From Nemertoderma westbladi (Eukaryota > Xenacoelomorpha > Nemertodermatida > Nemertodermatidae), in assembly GCA_032718475.1 (NCBI GenBank), contig JAUCBJ010001445.1, positions 1-29,798 on the forward strand: a DNA stretch of 29,798 nt. Reading direction: 5' to 3'. Position numbers and translations under genes: made by a program. This document shows positions 19,888 to 29,798 of the stretch, one piece after another. Under the pieces are notes generated by a model. The model did not search any database, had not been told where the DNA came from, and saw nothing but the letters and a program-made list of their open reading frames with translations. Position 1 is the first letter of the stretch; each line of letters begins with the position of its first letter.

Positions 19888-21933
19888 CTATTCTTGATAA
19901 TTAAATACAAATTGCTTGCAATATAAATAGCAGTCAACACCGTATTTATTATCGGAATTATCAGACCCAAATCGGTGATTGATTTCACTGAGTAACTGTC
20001 TTTCAGATTCCTCGGATATAGGACGTTCAATATTGGTAACATCAACAACTGTCTCTTGATCCTCAACAATCGGACCTGACCAATCTACTCCGTAATTATC
20101 AAGGTTTATATTGTTCAGCTCATCTGGTACGTTGTCGATGTCACAAGTCGATGTTAATCGGCTATTGATGAAAATCTTCTGGGGGGTCCAGTAGCGTTCC
20201 GTGCTTAACCCATGTGCATTCCAACCAATTACAAATTTTTCTAGAGCCGCGTTTATTTGTTTCTTGTAAGTAATATGCAAATAATATATATCATCGACAG
20301 AGGAGGGATCTAAATGGGAGTTGTCTTCTAGCCAAAAAAACAGCTCATAATAAACGATAACAACAGTACGGAATATATCTCTCCATAAGCGTTCTATCCT
20401 TTGATTGTGAGTACTTTTACCTGCAATAAAGCTTCCTCGATTTGTGCCTCGATGACTTATCCTATATTCGGCGACCAGTCTATTTTCCCCTCCCTTATCT
20501 CCGCTCACCCTTGAAGGGAGGCCGTATTTCCTTTAACAACTTCCTCGAACAATGGCAAAACAGTTGCAGCACAGTTGTTACCCGATGCATAAAGGTATGT
20601 AATCAGACGGGAAAATCCATCAACCCCACCTAGTACAGTCGAATTAGCAAAAACATTCAATTGTAAACAATCATGAAATTTCGGTTTCCATCAACATTTA
20701 AATTTTAAAATTCCATCAACATTTAATATTCTAGAATATATATAATATCATAACAGGGCCTATATTACCTATTTTGCTATTTCACTTCAGTTTTAGTTAT
20801 CGATCCGAGATATTAATGTTTTTTTTTAAAGTGGCTTTCAACAACAAAAAAACTACAAAAGTCGTGGCAAAAGTAAAATTTTTTGTCTTGCTTTCTTATT
20901 TGTGTTTCTACGCTCGACACTGTTCGCGATAAGTTAGTGTAATTTCAACAGTTCTAAAATGTCCTAGTTTGTTTCAATTACATGCGATTCGTATATATAT
21001 ATGTGACGTCATTAATATGTCCCCAATTTGTTTGAACAATTATTTTAACGTTGTGCCAAAGCAAAGGATACATTTGTTGTAACTTTTCTTTCGTAATAAT
21101 AAATTGATGGTGAATAAAGTTATTTGCCTTCAGCTATGTTTCGCTTTTTCGAAAGTACTAACCATGTATTACGAAGTTCCACCTTATGAGGCTATGATGG
21201 CCATCGATGTGCCATAAAGAATTGGCACCCTTTACATTATATCGTCGTCGGACCACAAGCGCTCGCCACCTTGCTGCTGATAAAATGGGGTCGATTTCCC
21301 TTAAGACACGATGAACATGTCGAAGCGCGATGAACATATTTTGACTTCGTAGCATGGCATACACGAATCTACATCCCCCATAAGGGAATTGTTGATGAAT
21401 TTCACCAATAACTTCTTTAATTTGGTTTTCATTCTCTAACGTATTGCGATACAAGTTTCGAACTCCCGAACCAAATTGACGAACTCGGTCCATAATAGTT
21501 GATCGACTCACTCCAAATATCGCAGCAATCTGAGTCCAGTTAAATCCCGCCTCTTTGAGGTATTCAAGTTGAGACTTAGTAACGTCGTATCCTGGTCTCC
21601 CCGTATTGTCAGGTCCCGGACCATTATGTGTGAGAACATGATTAAACAAAGAAGTACCATCAGGACTGACCCTTATGTACAAGTTGGCGATACGAACTTG
21701 TAGGTATTGAACATATGTCAGATACTCAACAATTGCTGAATCATGAGCTGTCAAATTATTAGATTCCTTTATCATAGTTAAAAGCAATTACATATATTGG
21801 TGAGTTTAGCTAATAGGTACTCCTTGAATTCGTCATTAATTAATTGAGGTGAGTAATCAGGTTTTAAAACACGTTCGCATTCGGTTATGATATGTTCCAA
21901 ATGGTTGACAAATATACTTGCCGGAGTTTCCAT
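19888..21933 (-). pseudogene. DDE integrase-type transposase (IS3-like eukaryotic transposon), two exons, frameshifted
   Basis: It starts at ATG 21933 (METPASIF...). A frameshift near 21780-21800 leads into the 209-codon frame ending at 21163. That part holds a helix-turn-helix (GRPGYDVTKSQLEYLKEAGF, then IAAIFGVSRSTI) and the first catalytic Asp (WHIDGHH). An intron (21162-20630) joins VIHG to GVDGFSRLITYL. A second frameshift lies near 20525-20534. The last frame carries the second Asp (SGDKGGEN) and the Glu (NQRIERLW) with 34 residues between them, and ends at 19888. This is the integrase core found in multicopy animal proteins and resembles bacterial IS3-type transposases; I think it belongs to the superfamily called IS3EU, but that name is from memory. 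Two frameshifts make this copy inactive. It is tail to tail with the HECT relic. Confidence 0.88.
20630..21162 (-). other. 533-bp intron in the transposase gene
   Basis: On the minus strand the exon ends ATACATG and the intron begins GTTAGT at 21162; it ends ...GTACTAG at 20630, followed by GTGGGGTTGATGG. Joining gives VIHGGVDGFSR, which matches the continuous integrase core without gap or extra residue. Confidence 0.85.
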
Positions 21934-22095
21934 GATAAACAATAAAAACTAAACTACTATAAAGTGGCAATGATGAAATCAAATTTACAATATAAAAACA
22001 ACAATTTAAATAACCTTAATAATAATAAAATAGCAAAATAATAATCATAACAAATATAAAAAGGGTTTTTTAAATACATAAAAATTATGTCATTC

Positions 22096-22205
22096 GTGAT
22101 TGGCTAAAACATGGGTGACATATTATCAAAGATGAGGCGCAAATTCGTGATTGGTTAAAAGATGGGTGACAATTATTAAAAGATGAGGCGCAAATTCGCG
22201 ATTGG
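22096..22205. repeat. About 51-bp tandem repeat, two full copies plus part
   Basis: GTGATTGGCTAAAACATGGG at 22096 recurs as GTGATTGGTTAAAAGATGGG and GCGATTGGCTAAAATATGAG, with GATGAGGCGCAAATTC between units. It leads directly into the 92-bp array. Confidence 0.8.
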
Positions 22206-22210
22206 CTAAA

Positions 22211-22600
22211 ATATGAGTACAAAATTGCAAGGTTTTCCGAATTAATGGTGTACTCATTTTAAAATGAGTACATAATTCTTTGAATTAGTGACTCTTATAA
22301 AAATATGAGTACAAAATTGAAAGATTTTCCGAATTAATGGTGTACTCATTTTAAAATGAGAACATAATTCACTGAATTAGTGACTCTTATAAAAATATGA
22401 GTACAAAATTAAAAGATTTTCCGAATTAATGGTGTACTCATTTTAAAATGAGTACATAATTCTTTGAATTAGTGACTCTTATAAAAATATGAGTACAAAA
22501 TTGCAAAATTTCCCGAATTAATGGTGTACTCATTTTAAAATGAGAACATAATTCTTTGAATTAGAGACTCTTATAAAAATATGAGTACAAAATTATCATA
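22211..22600. repeat. 92-bp tandem repeat, about 4.2 copies
   Basis: ATATGAGTACAAAATT occurs at 22211, 22303, 22395, 22487 and 22579, exactly 92 bp apart. Each unit contains the palindrome TACTCATTTTAAAATGAGTA (one base changed in some copies) and TTTTCCGAATTAATGG. It lies upstream of the transposase start, where subterminal transposase-binding repeats would be expected; whether it belongs to that transposon is unproven. Confidence 0.92.
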
Positions 22601-22609
22601 TCAAATTAT

Positions 22610-22665
22610 CATTATCTGCGGCGAGGTGACCTGCGGCGAAGTGACAGTGCGGCGAGGTGACCAGC
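22610..22665. repeat. Short GC-rich degenerate repeat
   Basis: Three copies of TGCGGCGAGGTGAC-like sequence in tandem, right after the 92-bp array and unlike the AT-rich surroundings. Confidence 0.7.
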
Positions 22666-23792
22666 ACCCCGCAGTACCGGTACAGTATCGGGGTATCTAA
22701 CCTAGCTAAAGTACCGGTACTAAATCGCACTACCGAAACACATACGGTTGACGGTCAGACGGTACAGACATCAGACATGGGACTGTAGGACTGGCGCCTA
22801 GATCGTGGCTTTTCCAGTTAACATTATTCCATTTTGTGTAAAACAAGTGACGTGGTTGGCGAAAGCTGATACTAAGTCAGTAAGTAGCAACCAATCATGT
22901 TAATCCTGTTTAACACAGACTCAATGAGAATGGAATATTGCCAATTGCTAACATGAAAACGTTCACGTTACCATTATTCCATATCTCAGTCTGTCAGTGT
23001 CAGTACTCAGTACACACACAGTATCTGTATTCACTATTATCTATTACTGTATTAGGCCTGCCCTATCTTTACTGGCCTTAACTGTTTCATTAGGTCTAGG
23101 GCCTATACAAATTACAGAGTTATATTGGTAGTAGTCAGGCCAGGCGTCAGGTATCAGGCAGAACAGTAGGTACAGCAAAGCAAATTATTAAGAATTGAAG
23201 CAACTGTAATCTAATAGCCAATACCTATAGCAGGTTTTGTTAATTCAGTACTTTAAGCCTTAAATTCGTACTCATGGTACCTACCACCTACAGTAGTCTA
23301 ATGTAATTTGGTCTTTGTTGTACACGTTCAGACGTTAGGTTAGGCCTGGCGCCTGGCATGTGGCATGGACTTAGAAGATCAAAGATGTGTCCTTTAAAGT
23401 TTATGTCGTCCTGCGAGTTAGAGTACCAGTACGAGTACGGTACATATTGTAGATCAGTAGATAGGGCCTACTTAAATTTGCGAAGTGAAAACTGCAACTA
23501 TGATAAATTGTACCTTCCCTCCCGTATTGTATTAAAAGTTCCTCAACGAAATATAACTTAAATAAACATGTAAGCGAAAACATGGGAGCAGTAATGAAAC
23601 GATTAAAAAGTAGTGTAGGCCTAATGTAATTTATGCGAAAACAAGTAGAAGTACAAAACAACCTAGCTGCGTTATCGAGACACAAACAAAAAATTCATAA
23701 AAGGAGAACAGACAGCGAAACTAAAACCATTTCCACGCTATCCAGCATTGTTCTTTGTGTTACTCGCGTGTTTGGAATGCTACAGACCTTGG

Positions 23793-25677
23793 ACAGTCGG
23801 TGAGAAGTCAAAAATTGGACTTGAGTCCAAAATTGGACTTCGACTCCAGTTCAAGTCCAAAATTGGACTTCTGTGAGTCCAATATTGGACTTCAAATCAG
23901 CCAATTGTTCCAGGGCCTTCGGTAATTGGATCGGGCGGGATTTTTTTCTTTTAATCGAAAATATATCAAAAAATAAGAGTTTTGAACAGGGGGACCTGAA
24001 ATTCACCAGGGGGAACTTTTTTATAAGGCTTTGAATTTTTACAAAAATCCAATATTGGACTTTACGTCCAATTTTGGACACGACATTGAGAATCTAACTT
24101 AAATGTACATGAAGCATAACAGATGAGAGACAGCCAGACAGCTATTAAGTTATGGAAAGTTACCTTTGCAGCTCTCTGTATGTATCTTCAATGTAACTGT
24201 ACTTAGAATATAATGGTACATTCTAGCATTCTAGGTACTTTGTACTTTACTTTTAGCATATTGTTTAGTTTACATTCATGTTATGTCTAACCTTAAGCCT
24301 TATGTACCCAGGACTTTAGAGTCTTTAGGACTAGATTAGATTATGCTCCAAGAAATATTTAATTACAAATTATATTTGGTGGAAACTGGTAGCAATGCCA
24401 GGTTTGCCAACTGCAGCTGCTGCTAGGGCTTACTACAGTACACGCTACGATTTCGTCTAAGCTTATGGGAGCCCTATCAGAAAGAAATACTACAAGTTGA
24501 TGCTACCACCATCTCTTCTAATTTTTCCATACATCAGGGAGGGTATTTGAAATCGGATGGATAATGAAACGGGATTAACTGATTAACGTGTTGGGGTCTC
24601 CACATAATAAGTAGCCTACAGAAGTAACACACGTCATAAACCAATGGAGGGAAAGGGACAGGTTACAGACAGACAGAGGCAGGCTTTTCTAACTAAAACA
24701 ATAAACGGCCACTTTTGACTTTACCAATCTGCCAATTGAGGGAGCCCTATCACCACATACTACTAACTACAATCCAGCAATCGGCATGCTGCATTGCAGC
24801 TGCATTTTATATATATAGGCCCTATTAAGAATGCTGTGCCGGCTTATTGACAGAAGTGCGCCTCCACAACTCCCTTACACTCTTACAGCCTTACTGCCTT
24901 ATCACCCATGACATTTGCTATCAGATCATCCGCATCTTCAAGGCCAGTGTCCTTTGAGACAGTAAGAAAGACTGAAAGATGCGTCTCAAGAAAGTCATGG
25001 GCTGTCCATGTCCACCATGCTTATTTACTCCATGAGGTGCACTGGCTGGTCCTCATGACGAAAGCAATGTCCTGCAAATCGGAGGCGGCTTTGTTCTAGT
25101 GTCAAGCTTGGGGGAACTAATGAGACACCTCCAACATCAATGTTATATAGTGTCTGGTTGGAGATGTGTGCATTGTACTTGACACAGTGAACCCAATCAA
25201 AACAATTAGCCAATAAACATTAACTCAATAACATAATAGGTTACAGTTTACAGTAGTCTTATTTTTGCCATACGAAAATACCACAGGTATGGGTATGTAT
25301 GAACTATACAGCTATAACTCAACTACCGCTACTGCGGTATACACCACTAAGGCAGTAAGGCTACCGCAAAGCCATACCACTACCGCAAAAAGTAACTACT
25401 GATGTCTGACTGTACGTGTGCGATCTGCGATCCCTGCTTATAATACTTATAATAATTAATTTGATCATTAAAATGACTGAATGATGTTGCATTGTAATTA
25501 TGTAATATATATGTACTGATACGGGATGCAGTTTTGATTGAAATACCGATATACAGTATGGCAGCATGGGTACACTTAGAGTTGTACTAAAGTCCAATAT
25601 TGGACTTTGGAGTCCAAAATTGGACTTGAAGTCTAAAATTGGACTTGAAGTCCAATTTTTGACTTCTCACCGACTGT
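23793..25677. mobile_element. Inner inverted-repeat pair with AGTCCAATATTGGACT motifs
   Basis: ACAGTCGGTGAGAAGTCAAA at 23793 is mirrored by TTTGACTTCTCACCGACTGT ending at 25677. Both arms (about 23793-23895 and 25587-25677) are made of repeated TCCAAAATTGGACTT and TCCAATATTGGACTT palindromes. A further copy of the motif lies at 24048-24078, so the left part may be a small element of its own. No coding content belongs to it. Confidence 0.78.
24890..25215 (-). pseudogene. LINE reverse-transcriptase C-terminal relic
   Basis: The minus strand encodes ISNQTLYN, then QSRLRFAGHCFRHEDQPV, the conserved RxRFAGHxxR block near the C-terminal end of many non-LTR retrotransposon polyproteins. After a stop and frame changes, DTGLEDADDLIANVMGD appears, matching the following DTGL...ADL...M block. 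It is broken by stops and frameshifts. Confidence 0.75.
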
Positions 25678-26334
25678 TGGACCAATTGAATGGATAAGAT
25701 GTAACGTTGCACGAAGTGGTAACATAAAGGTTGTGCGAATAAAACGCAACACGAGTTTCGTTTCAGGGTCATGAACTGATATGCGAGAGGTGCATTTTGC
25801 CCACATTCACATTGAATATTATTACTACGTGGCATGAACTTCAATGAGATATTGTATGAGGTACAGTATGTTTATTACTAAACCAGACTTAATTATAAAT
25901 ATTTTCATTATAATTACAGTACATCATTGTAATTAAACTAATCCACTTAATACTACGGTATTTTTTATTTTTCTTGCATATATTATGCCTGGTATTATTG
26001 TACCATATAATATTATATCTGCATGGCTTACTCGATGACTAACACTAGCCAGCTTAATTATTGTACTGATTACTTTGGAATAATGTCAACCTGAACTTTT
26101 TCATGTTAGCAATATTCCATTCTCATTGCAGCATTGACTGTGTGTTAAACAGGATTAACGTGATTGGTTGCTGCTTAGTAGCAGTCCCTAGCAGGTTTCT
26201 CCAACCACATAACTTGTTTTATACAAAATGGAATAATGTTAACTGGAAAAGCCACGATCTAAGCACCCTTGGACTGTAGGAACCCTATAACTTTATCAGT
26301 TTATACGGTAGGCCTACCTTTTTATAGGATAGCA

Positions 26335-26480
26335 ATTATTTTTGACTTTTTGGGTACCTAAGTTTTTTGAGTAATATTGTGTTTTATTGTGAATTTTTGT
26401 GTTTTTTGAGTAAATTTTTGTGTTTTTTTTTTGTATTTTTTGTGTGTATTTTTGGGTAATTTTGTGTTCTTTTGGGTAAT
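26335..26480. repeat. T-rich degenerate repeat
   Basis: Units of about 20 bp of the type TTTTGTGTTTTTTGAGTAA or TTTTTGGGTAATTTTGTG, located about 150-290 bp upstream of the DEPDC5 start. Confidence 0.7.
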
Positions 26481-26628
26481 TCGTAGGACCGTCCAATAAC
26501 TATTAATTTAGCCTATGAATGTGTGAACACTTGCACTGAATTACCGTAATCCATAGGTCTATTTCTCTCTATATTTATCACACAGATACAGAGATATCTT
26601 TATCGTACAACTACAACAGCACAAGAGG

Positions 26629-28011
26629 ATGCCGTCACCTTCAGATACGGTTAAAGCGAAACTACACAAACCTTCGAGTTCCGCCGCCAATCCCACAACC
26701 ATGGAGACCGGCGATTTCTTTATTATGAACAAACATTCAATACCGGTAACAAACTTTAAAATCGAACTTGGCGATGTTCTGGAAATTTACAGCGCCGATG
26801 AAACACTGTCAGGTAGCACCGCACATTTTCTTCTCCAAGTCGACAAATTCAGTCTCAACCACGACCAAAAGAATCAAGGCCAACAACAAGGAGTCAAGGC
26901 TGATTTTGGAATTTGTATAAATGAAAACATATTAAATTTATTTATACCGCGTTCGAAAAAAGATATCAAAGAAGTATTTATTAAAAAGGCAAATAAAAAT
27001 GATGCTGTGTTAGATTTAGTTGAGGTTCTTATTAAAGATCAATATCTTAGTAGGTCTGATATGTGGCGTCTTAAGAATAATTTGAAGAATCAGTGTATTC
27101 ATATAACCCAACGCATTAAGTTTACTGAAATACATGCGACTATAAATGAGATGTGGTGTCGTGGGGAACGCGTTATATGCGGGAACGTTTCAGAAGAGAC
27201 ACGATTCGTGTATAGGTCGGCGTCAGTGCAGCTCTACATTTATATACAGATGTCCCAGGAGATGTGGGAGTTTAACACTACCGGTGACCTATTCTTCGAG
27301 AGGGCCACAAGCGGCTTCCTTTGGGACCTCTTCAATATGTGGAACCAAGAGAAGGTTAATCATGAAGTCACCATAGTGATGTTCTCTAGATTCTACCATC
27401 GAGGTCGTCTGAGTGAAGAACAAAAAGAAAAGTTTCAGAAAGATCGATTCGGGGAATTGTACGAAGATGTTTACCACGTTGTAGTCCAGAACGAACGCCG
27501 AGATGATTGGTTACCGATACTTATAGAACTGAGAAAGGTCTTTAATAATTATACAAACAGCCGTTTGTCGCAACTCGGTGACAATTCAACGGCTTCTTCT
27601 GGGAATCTACTCGAGGCTATCAATCTTAGCCTCAACGTGTTCGACCAACATCACATCGATAGAAACTTCGAACGAACCGGCCAGGTTGTCGTTATTATAT
27701 CTCCTGGCGAGGGAGTTTATTCTGTGGATCGCGATCTAGCCATACTAACTAAATCTCGGATTATTGACTACGGTATCGCTATAGACTTAGTCTGCTTGTC
27801 CGAACAGCCACTCCATGCGGTTCCTTTGTTTATGTACAAAGGCGAAGGCGAGAATAACTACAACATTCCACATTGGATCAACCCAAGTTACTACGTGTCA
27901 GTGCAGCAGAGCATAGAGAGACAGAAGTTCAATGTATTTTGGCCCAACTTTCCTACAAACATGAACGAATATGCTGATAGTCCTAATACTGGATTAATGA
28001 AAGGTTGGTAG
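26629..28011 (+). CDS. DEPDC5: DEPDC5 (GATOR1 subunit), N-terminal exon, 3' partial
   Basis: The open frame of 460 codons starts at ATG 26629 with A at -3. It matches the N-terminal third of DEPDC5/Iml1: LDLVEVLIKDQYLSRSDMWR, IYIQMSQEMWEFNTTGDLFF, VVQNERRDDWLPI, then DRNFERTGQVVVIISPGEGV and LVCLSEQPLHAVPLF. These cover the N-terminal domain and the SABA region that contacts NPRL2. DEPDC5 with NPRL2 and NPRL3 forms GATOR1, the RagA/B GTPase-activating complex at the lysosome that shuts mTORC1 off when amino acids are scarce. Vertebrate DEPDC5 is about 1,600 residues; the later DEP and C-terminal domains are not in the window. The frame reaches TAG at 28009 soon after a possible donor (AAAG/GTTGGT near 28002), so the gene probably continues through an intron beyond the window. 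The first 25 residues are divergent, and ATG 26701 is an alternative start. Confidence 0.9.
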   Translation: MPSPSDTVKAKLHKPSSSAANPTTMETGDFFIMNKHSIPVTNFKIELGDVLEIYSADETLSGSTAHFLLQVDKFSLNHDQKNQGQQQGVKADFGICINENILNLFIPRSKKDIKEVFIKKANKNDAVLDLVEVLIKDQYLSRSDMWRLKNNLKNQCIHITQRIKFTEIHATINEMWCRGERVICGNVSEETRFVYRSASVQLYIYIQMSQEMWEFNTTGDLFFERATSGFLWDLFNMWNQEKVNHEVTIVMFSRFYHRGRLSEEQKEKFQKDRFGELYEDVYHVVVQNERRDDWLPILIELRKVFNNYTNSRLSQLGDNSTASSGNLLEAINLSLNVFDQHHIDRNFERTGQVVVIISPGEGVYSVDRDLAILTKSRIIDYGIAIDLVCLSEQPLHAVPLFMYKGEGENNYNIPHWINPSYYVSVQQSIERQKFNVFWPNFPTNMNEYADSPNTGLMKGW

Positions 28012-28139
28012 CAACATAATGCATTATGGGGTTGATTTTAATAATTTTTATCAAGTGAAGTATCCATTGTGCTCTGTAAAGTACTAAAGTGACTTTATGG
28101 ATAACTATCTGGATGTCTCACTTTAATAACATGGTTTGG
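28012..28139. other. Probable DEPDC5 intron start
   Basis: If the exon ends at the GTTGGT donor near 28002, this stretch and everything to the end of the window is intronic. No further DEPDC5 exon was recognised up to 29798. Confidence 0.45.
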
Positions 28140-29305
28140 TTAAGGGGGATGTTTACCCCTTGTCTTTTTTTGATCTTTGTGATTTTTTCATCAGATTTTT
28201 TTTAATGTGTTTTCCGATGTAAAATTTTATGGTGATTCCGAATCTGAAATATAATTTTTCGATAAGGTGTTTAGTTCTCGGGTTATGGCTACTTTTGTAC
28301 ATTTTCATCCAAAATTTGAAAACTTTTAATTTTGGTGCAGCACCACATTTGACACCAAAAAAAACCATCAAACACCCAGAAATGTCGAAATATTTTGCCA
28401 TTTTCGGAATCAGCGCCGAAAATTAGCCTATAGGTATCAAAACCGCAAAAGAAGATCATTTTTTAAAAATTTTAAAAAAATTCAACTTTTGGTGCATGTT
28501 TGGTCAGTTGTAATCAGGAGGAAATTTAAAACACGTTATTCTCGGTTTATCTTTTTTTTTACATAATTCCCTACCAGTTTTGTAATTTTTTATCGATTTT
28601 AATTCTGTTTGCGTTTTTTCGAAGCTCCTGGTGTCGCCAACAAACGATACTAATAGATTTTTTTTTTAATTATATCCAAAGTTACAGCATTTAAAATATC
28701 TAATTAATTATGCTAAAAATTGTAGTATTTTCTAAATTCGGGAATTTTTGCATATTTTGATATTTTAAATACTGTAACTTTTGATATAATTAAAAAAAAA
28801 AATCTGTTAAGTATCGTATGTTGACGACACCAGGAGCTTCGAAAAAATGCAAACAGAATTAAAATCGGTTAAAAATTACAGAACTAGTAGGAAAAAAATG
28901 ATGAACCAAGAATAACGTGTTTTAAATTTCCTCCTAATTAATTACAACTGACCAAACATGCACCAAAAGTTGAATTTTTTTTAAATTTTTCAAAAATGAT
29001 CTTCTTTTGCGGTTTTGATATATCTATAGGCTAATTTTCGGCGCTGATTCCGAAAATGCCAAAATATTTCGACATTTCTAGGTGTTTGGTGGTCTTTTTT
29101 GATGTCAAATGTGGTGCTGCACCAAAATTAAAAGTTTTCAAATTTAGGATGAAAATTACAAAAGTTGCCAAAACTCGAGAACTAAAAAACAACTTATCGA
29201 AAAATTATATTTCAGATTCGGAATCACCATAAAATTTTACATCGGAAAACACATTAAAAAAATTTCATGAAAAAAAGACAGGAGGTAACCCCCCCCCCCC
29301 TTTAA
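28140..29305. mobile_element. 1.16-kb near-perfect hairpin element flanked by TTAA
   Basis: TTAA at 28140-28143 and 29302-29305. Almost the whole element is two reverse-complement arms of about 560 bp: GATTCCGAATCTGAAATATA near 28234 mirrors TATATTTCAGATTCGGAATC near 29208; GCTCCTGGTGTCG mirrors CGACACCAGGAGC; the centre is near 28720. The ends are G- or C-rich (GGGGGATGTTTACC and GGTAACCCCC). It is non-coding. With TTAA flanks and G-rich ends it resembles the 10899-11627 element. The arms are so similar that insertion looks recent. Confidence 0.92.
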
Positions 29306-29339
29306 CATAATATAGTCAGTAGCGGATGTAGCGCTGATA

Positions 29340-29460
29340 GCGATAACAGCTGATTTCTCCCAAAAATACAACTGTAACCTGTTCTATTGTCTTTAGTTTA
29401 TTGTTTTGGTGAGAATAACGTGCCACTGTGACCTGCTCCTTTCCCTTAATTGATAATTTA
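29340..29460 (-). repeat. Inverted copy of a dispersed repeat
   Basis: On the minus strand it reads GGGAAAGGAGCAGGTCACAG, then CCAAAACAATAAAC, like the copies near 19333 and 24648. Confidence 0.6.
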
Positions 29461-29554
29461 ACATTGATACGATTAGCCGAGATTTACATCCCCAAGACCC
29501 ACCCGCTTGACCACCCACCCACCATACTAGGTTCGTTTTCTAAACGTAAATTAA

Positions 29555-29798
29555 ATATAATACAATATTAAAATTAATTATAGATTAATTTTATTATTTA
29601 ACTTGTTTAATTTATTAGTTTTTTATTTAATTTTATTTGATTAATTTATTAGTTTTTTATTTAATTTAATTTGTTTAATTTATTAGTTTTTATTATTTCA
29701 ATTTATTTATATTTTATTTTATTATTTAATTTGTTTAATTTATTAGTTTTTTATTATTTTATTTTATTTGTGTAATTTATTATTTTTTTATTATTTTT
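29555..29798. repeat. AT-rich tandem repeat at window end
   Basis: Repeated TTTAATTTATTAGTTTTTTA blocks at intervals of about 37-55 bp, running off the end of the window. Confidence 0.8.

Larger units (their letters stand above)
22798..26262. mobile_element. 3.5-kb region bounded by about 185-bp inverted repeats
   Basis: The left arm 22798-22980 (GATCGTGGCTTTTCCAGTTA...) is the reverse complement of the right arm 26077-26262 (...TAACTGGAAAAGCCACGATC), with a few indels. The arrangement is that of a transposon with long terminal inverted repeats, or of two copies of a small element in opposite orientation. No transposase is recognisable between them. The inside holds a second inverted-repeat pair and a LINE fragment. 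Confidence 0.8.

Noticed and set aside
17500-22100. Terminal inverted repeats for the HECT/integrase transposon
   Set aside because: I compared the flanks by eye and saw no convincing pair; the transposon limits remain unknown.

Overview
This is nuclear DNA of an invertebrate animal. It has spliced genes with GT-AG introns, a three-finger KLF-type transcription factor, an intraflagellar transport gene, a GATOR1 (DEPDC5) gene, LINE and SINE relics, and many foldback elements. The frequent short palindromes TAGGCCTA and ACCGGT, together with the gene content, suggest a marine deuterostome such as an echinoderm or hemichordate. That placement is a weak inference.

Layout. 1-9083 (+): two exons of a KLF15-like gene separated by a 7,486-bp intron. 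The intron holds two foldback elements, a reverse-transcriptase relic split by one of them, and a minisatellite of about 5.5 kb with a 17-bp unit. The protein tail after the zinc fingers is itself encoded by a 30-bp minisatellite. 9084-14185: non-coding, with a foldback element carrying a second element in a TTAA site, a 42-bp minisatellite, and a further foldback with long C/G runs. 14362-15597 (-): an intact IFT57 gene in one exon. 16205-17105: a 10-bp-period minisatellite that flips orientation. 17599-18809 (+): a broken HECT ubiquitin-ligase-like gene whose catalytic cysteine codon has become TGA. 19888-21933 (-): a broken DDE integrase-type transposase with one well-defined intron, tail to tail with the HECT gene; the pair looks like one dead DNA transposon. 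22096-22600: two tandem arrays. 22798-26262: a 3.5-kb region bounded by inverted repeats, with a second inverted-repeat pair and a LINE tail inside it. 26629-28011 (+): a long first exon of DEPDC5. 28140-29305: a 1.16-kb near-perfect hairpin element flanked by TTAA.

The three host genes (KLF15-like, IFT57, DEPDC5) have no evident functional link. The window is dominated by repeats, and its main interest is how they were built: a minisatellite that seems to have grown out of a LINE reading frame, elements nested inside elements with readable target sites, and a transposase/HECT pair.
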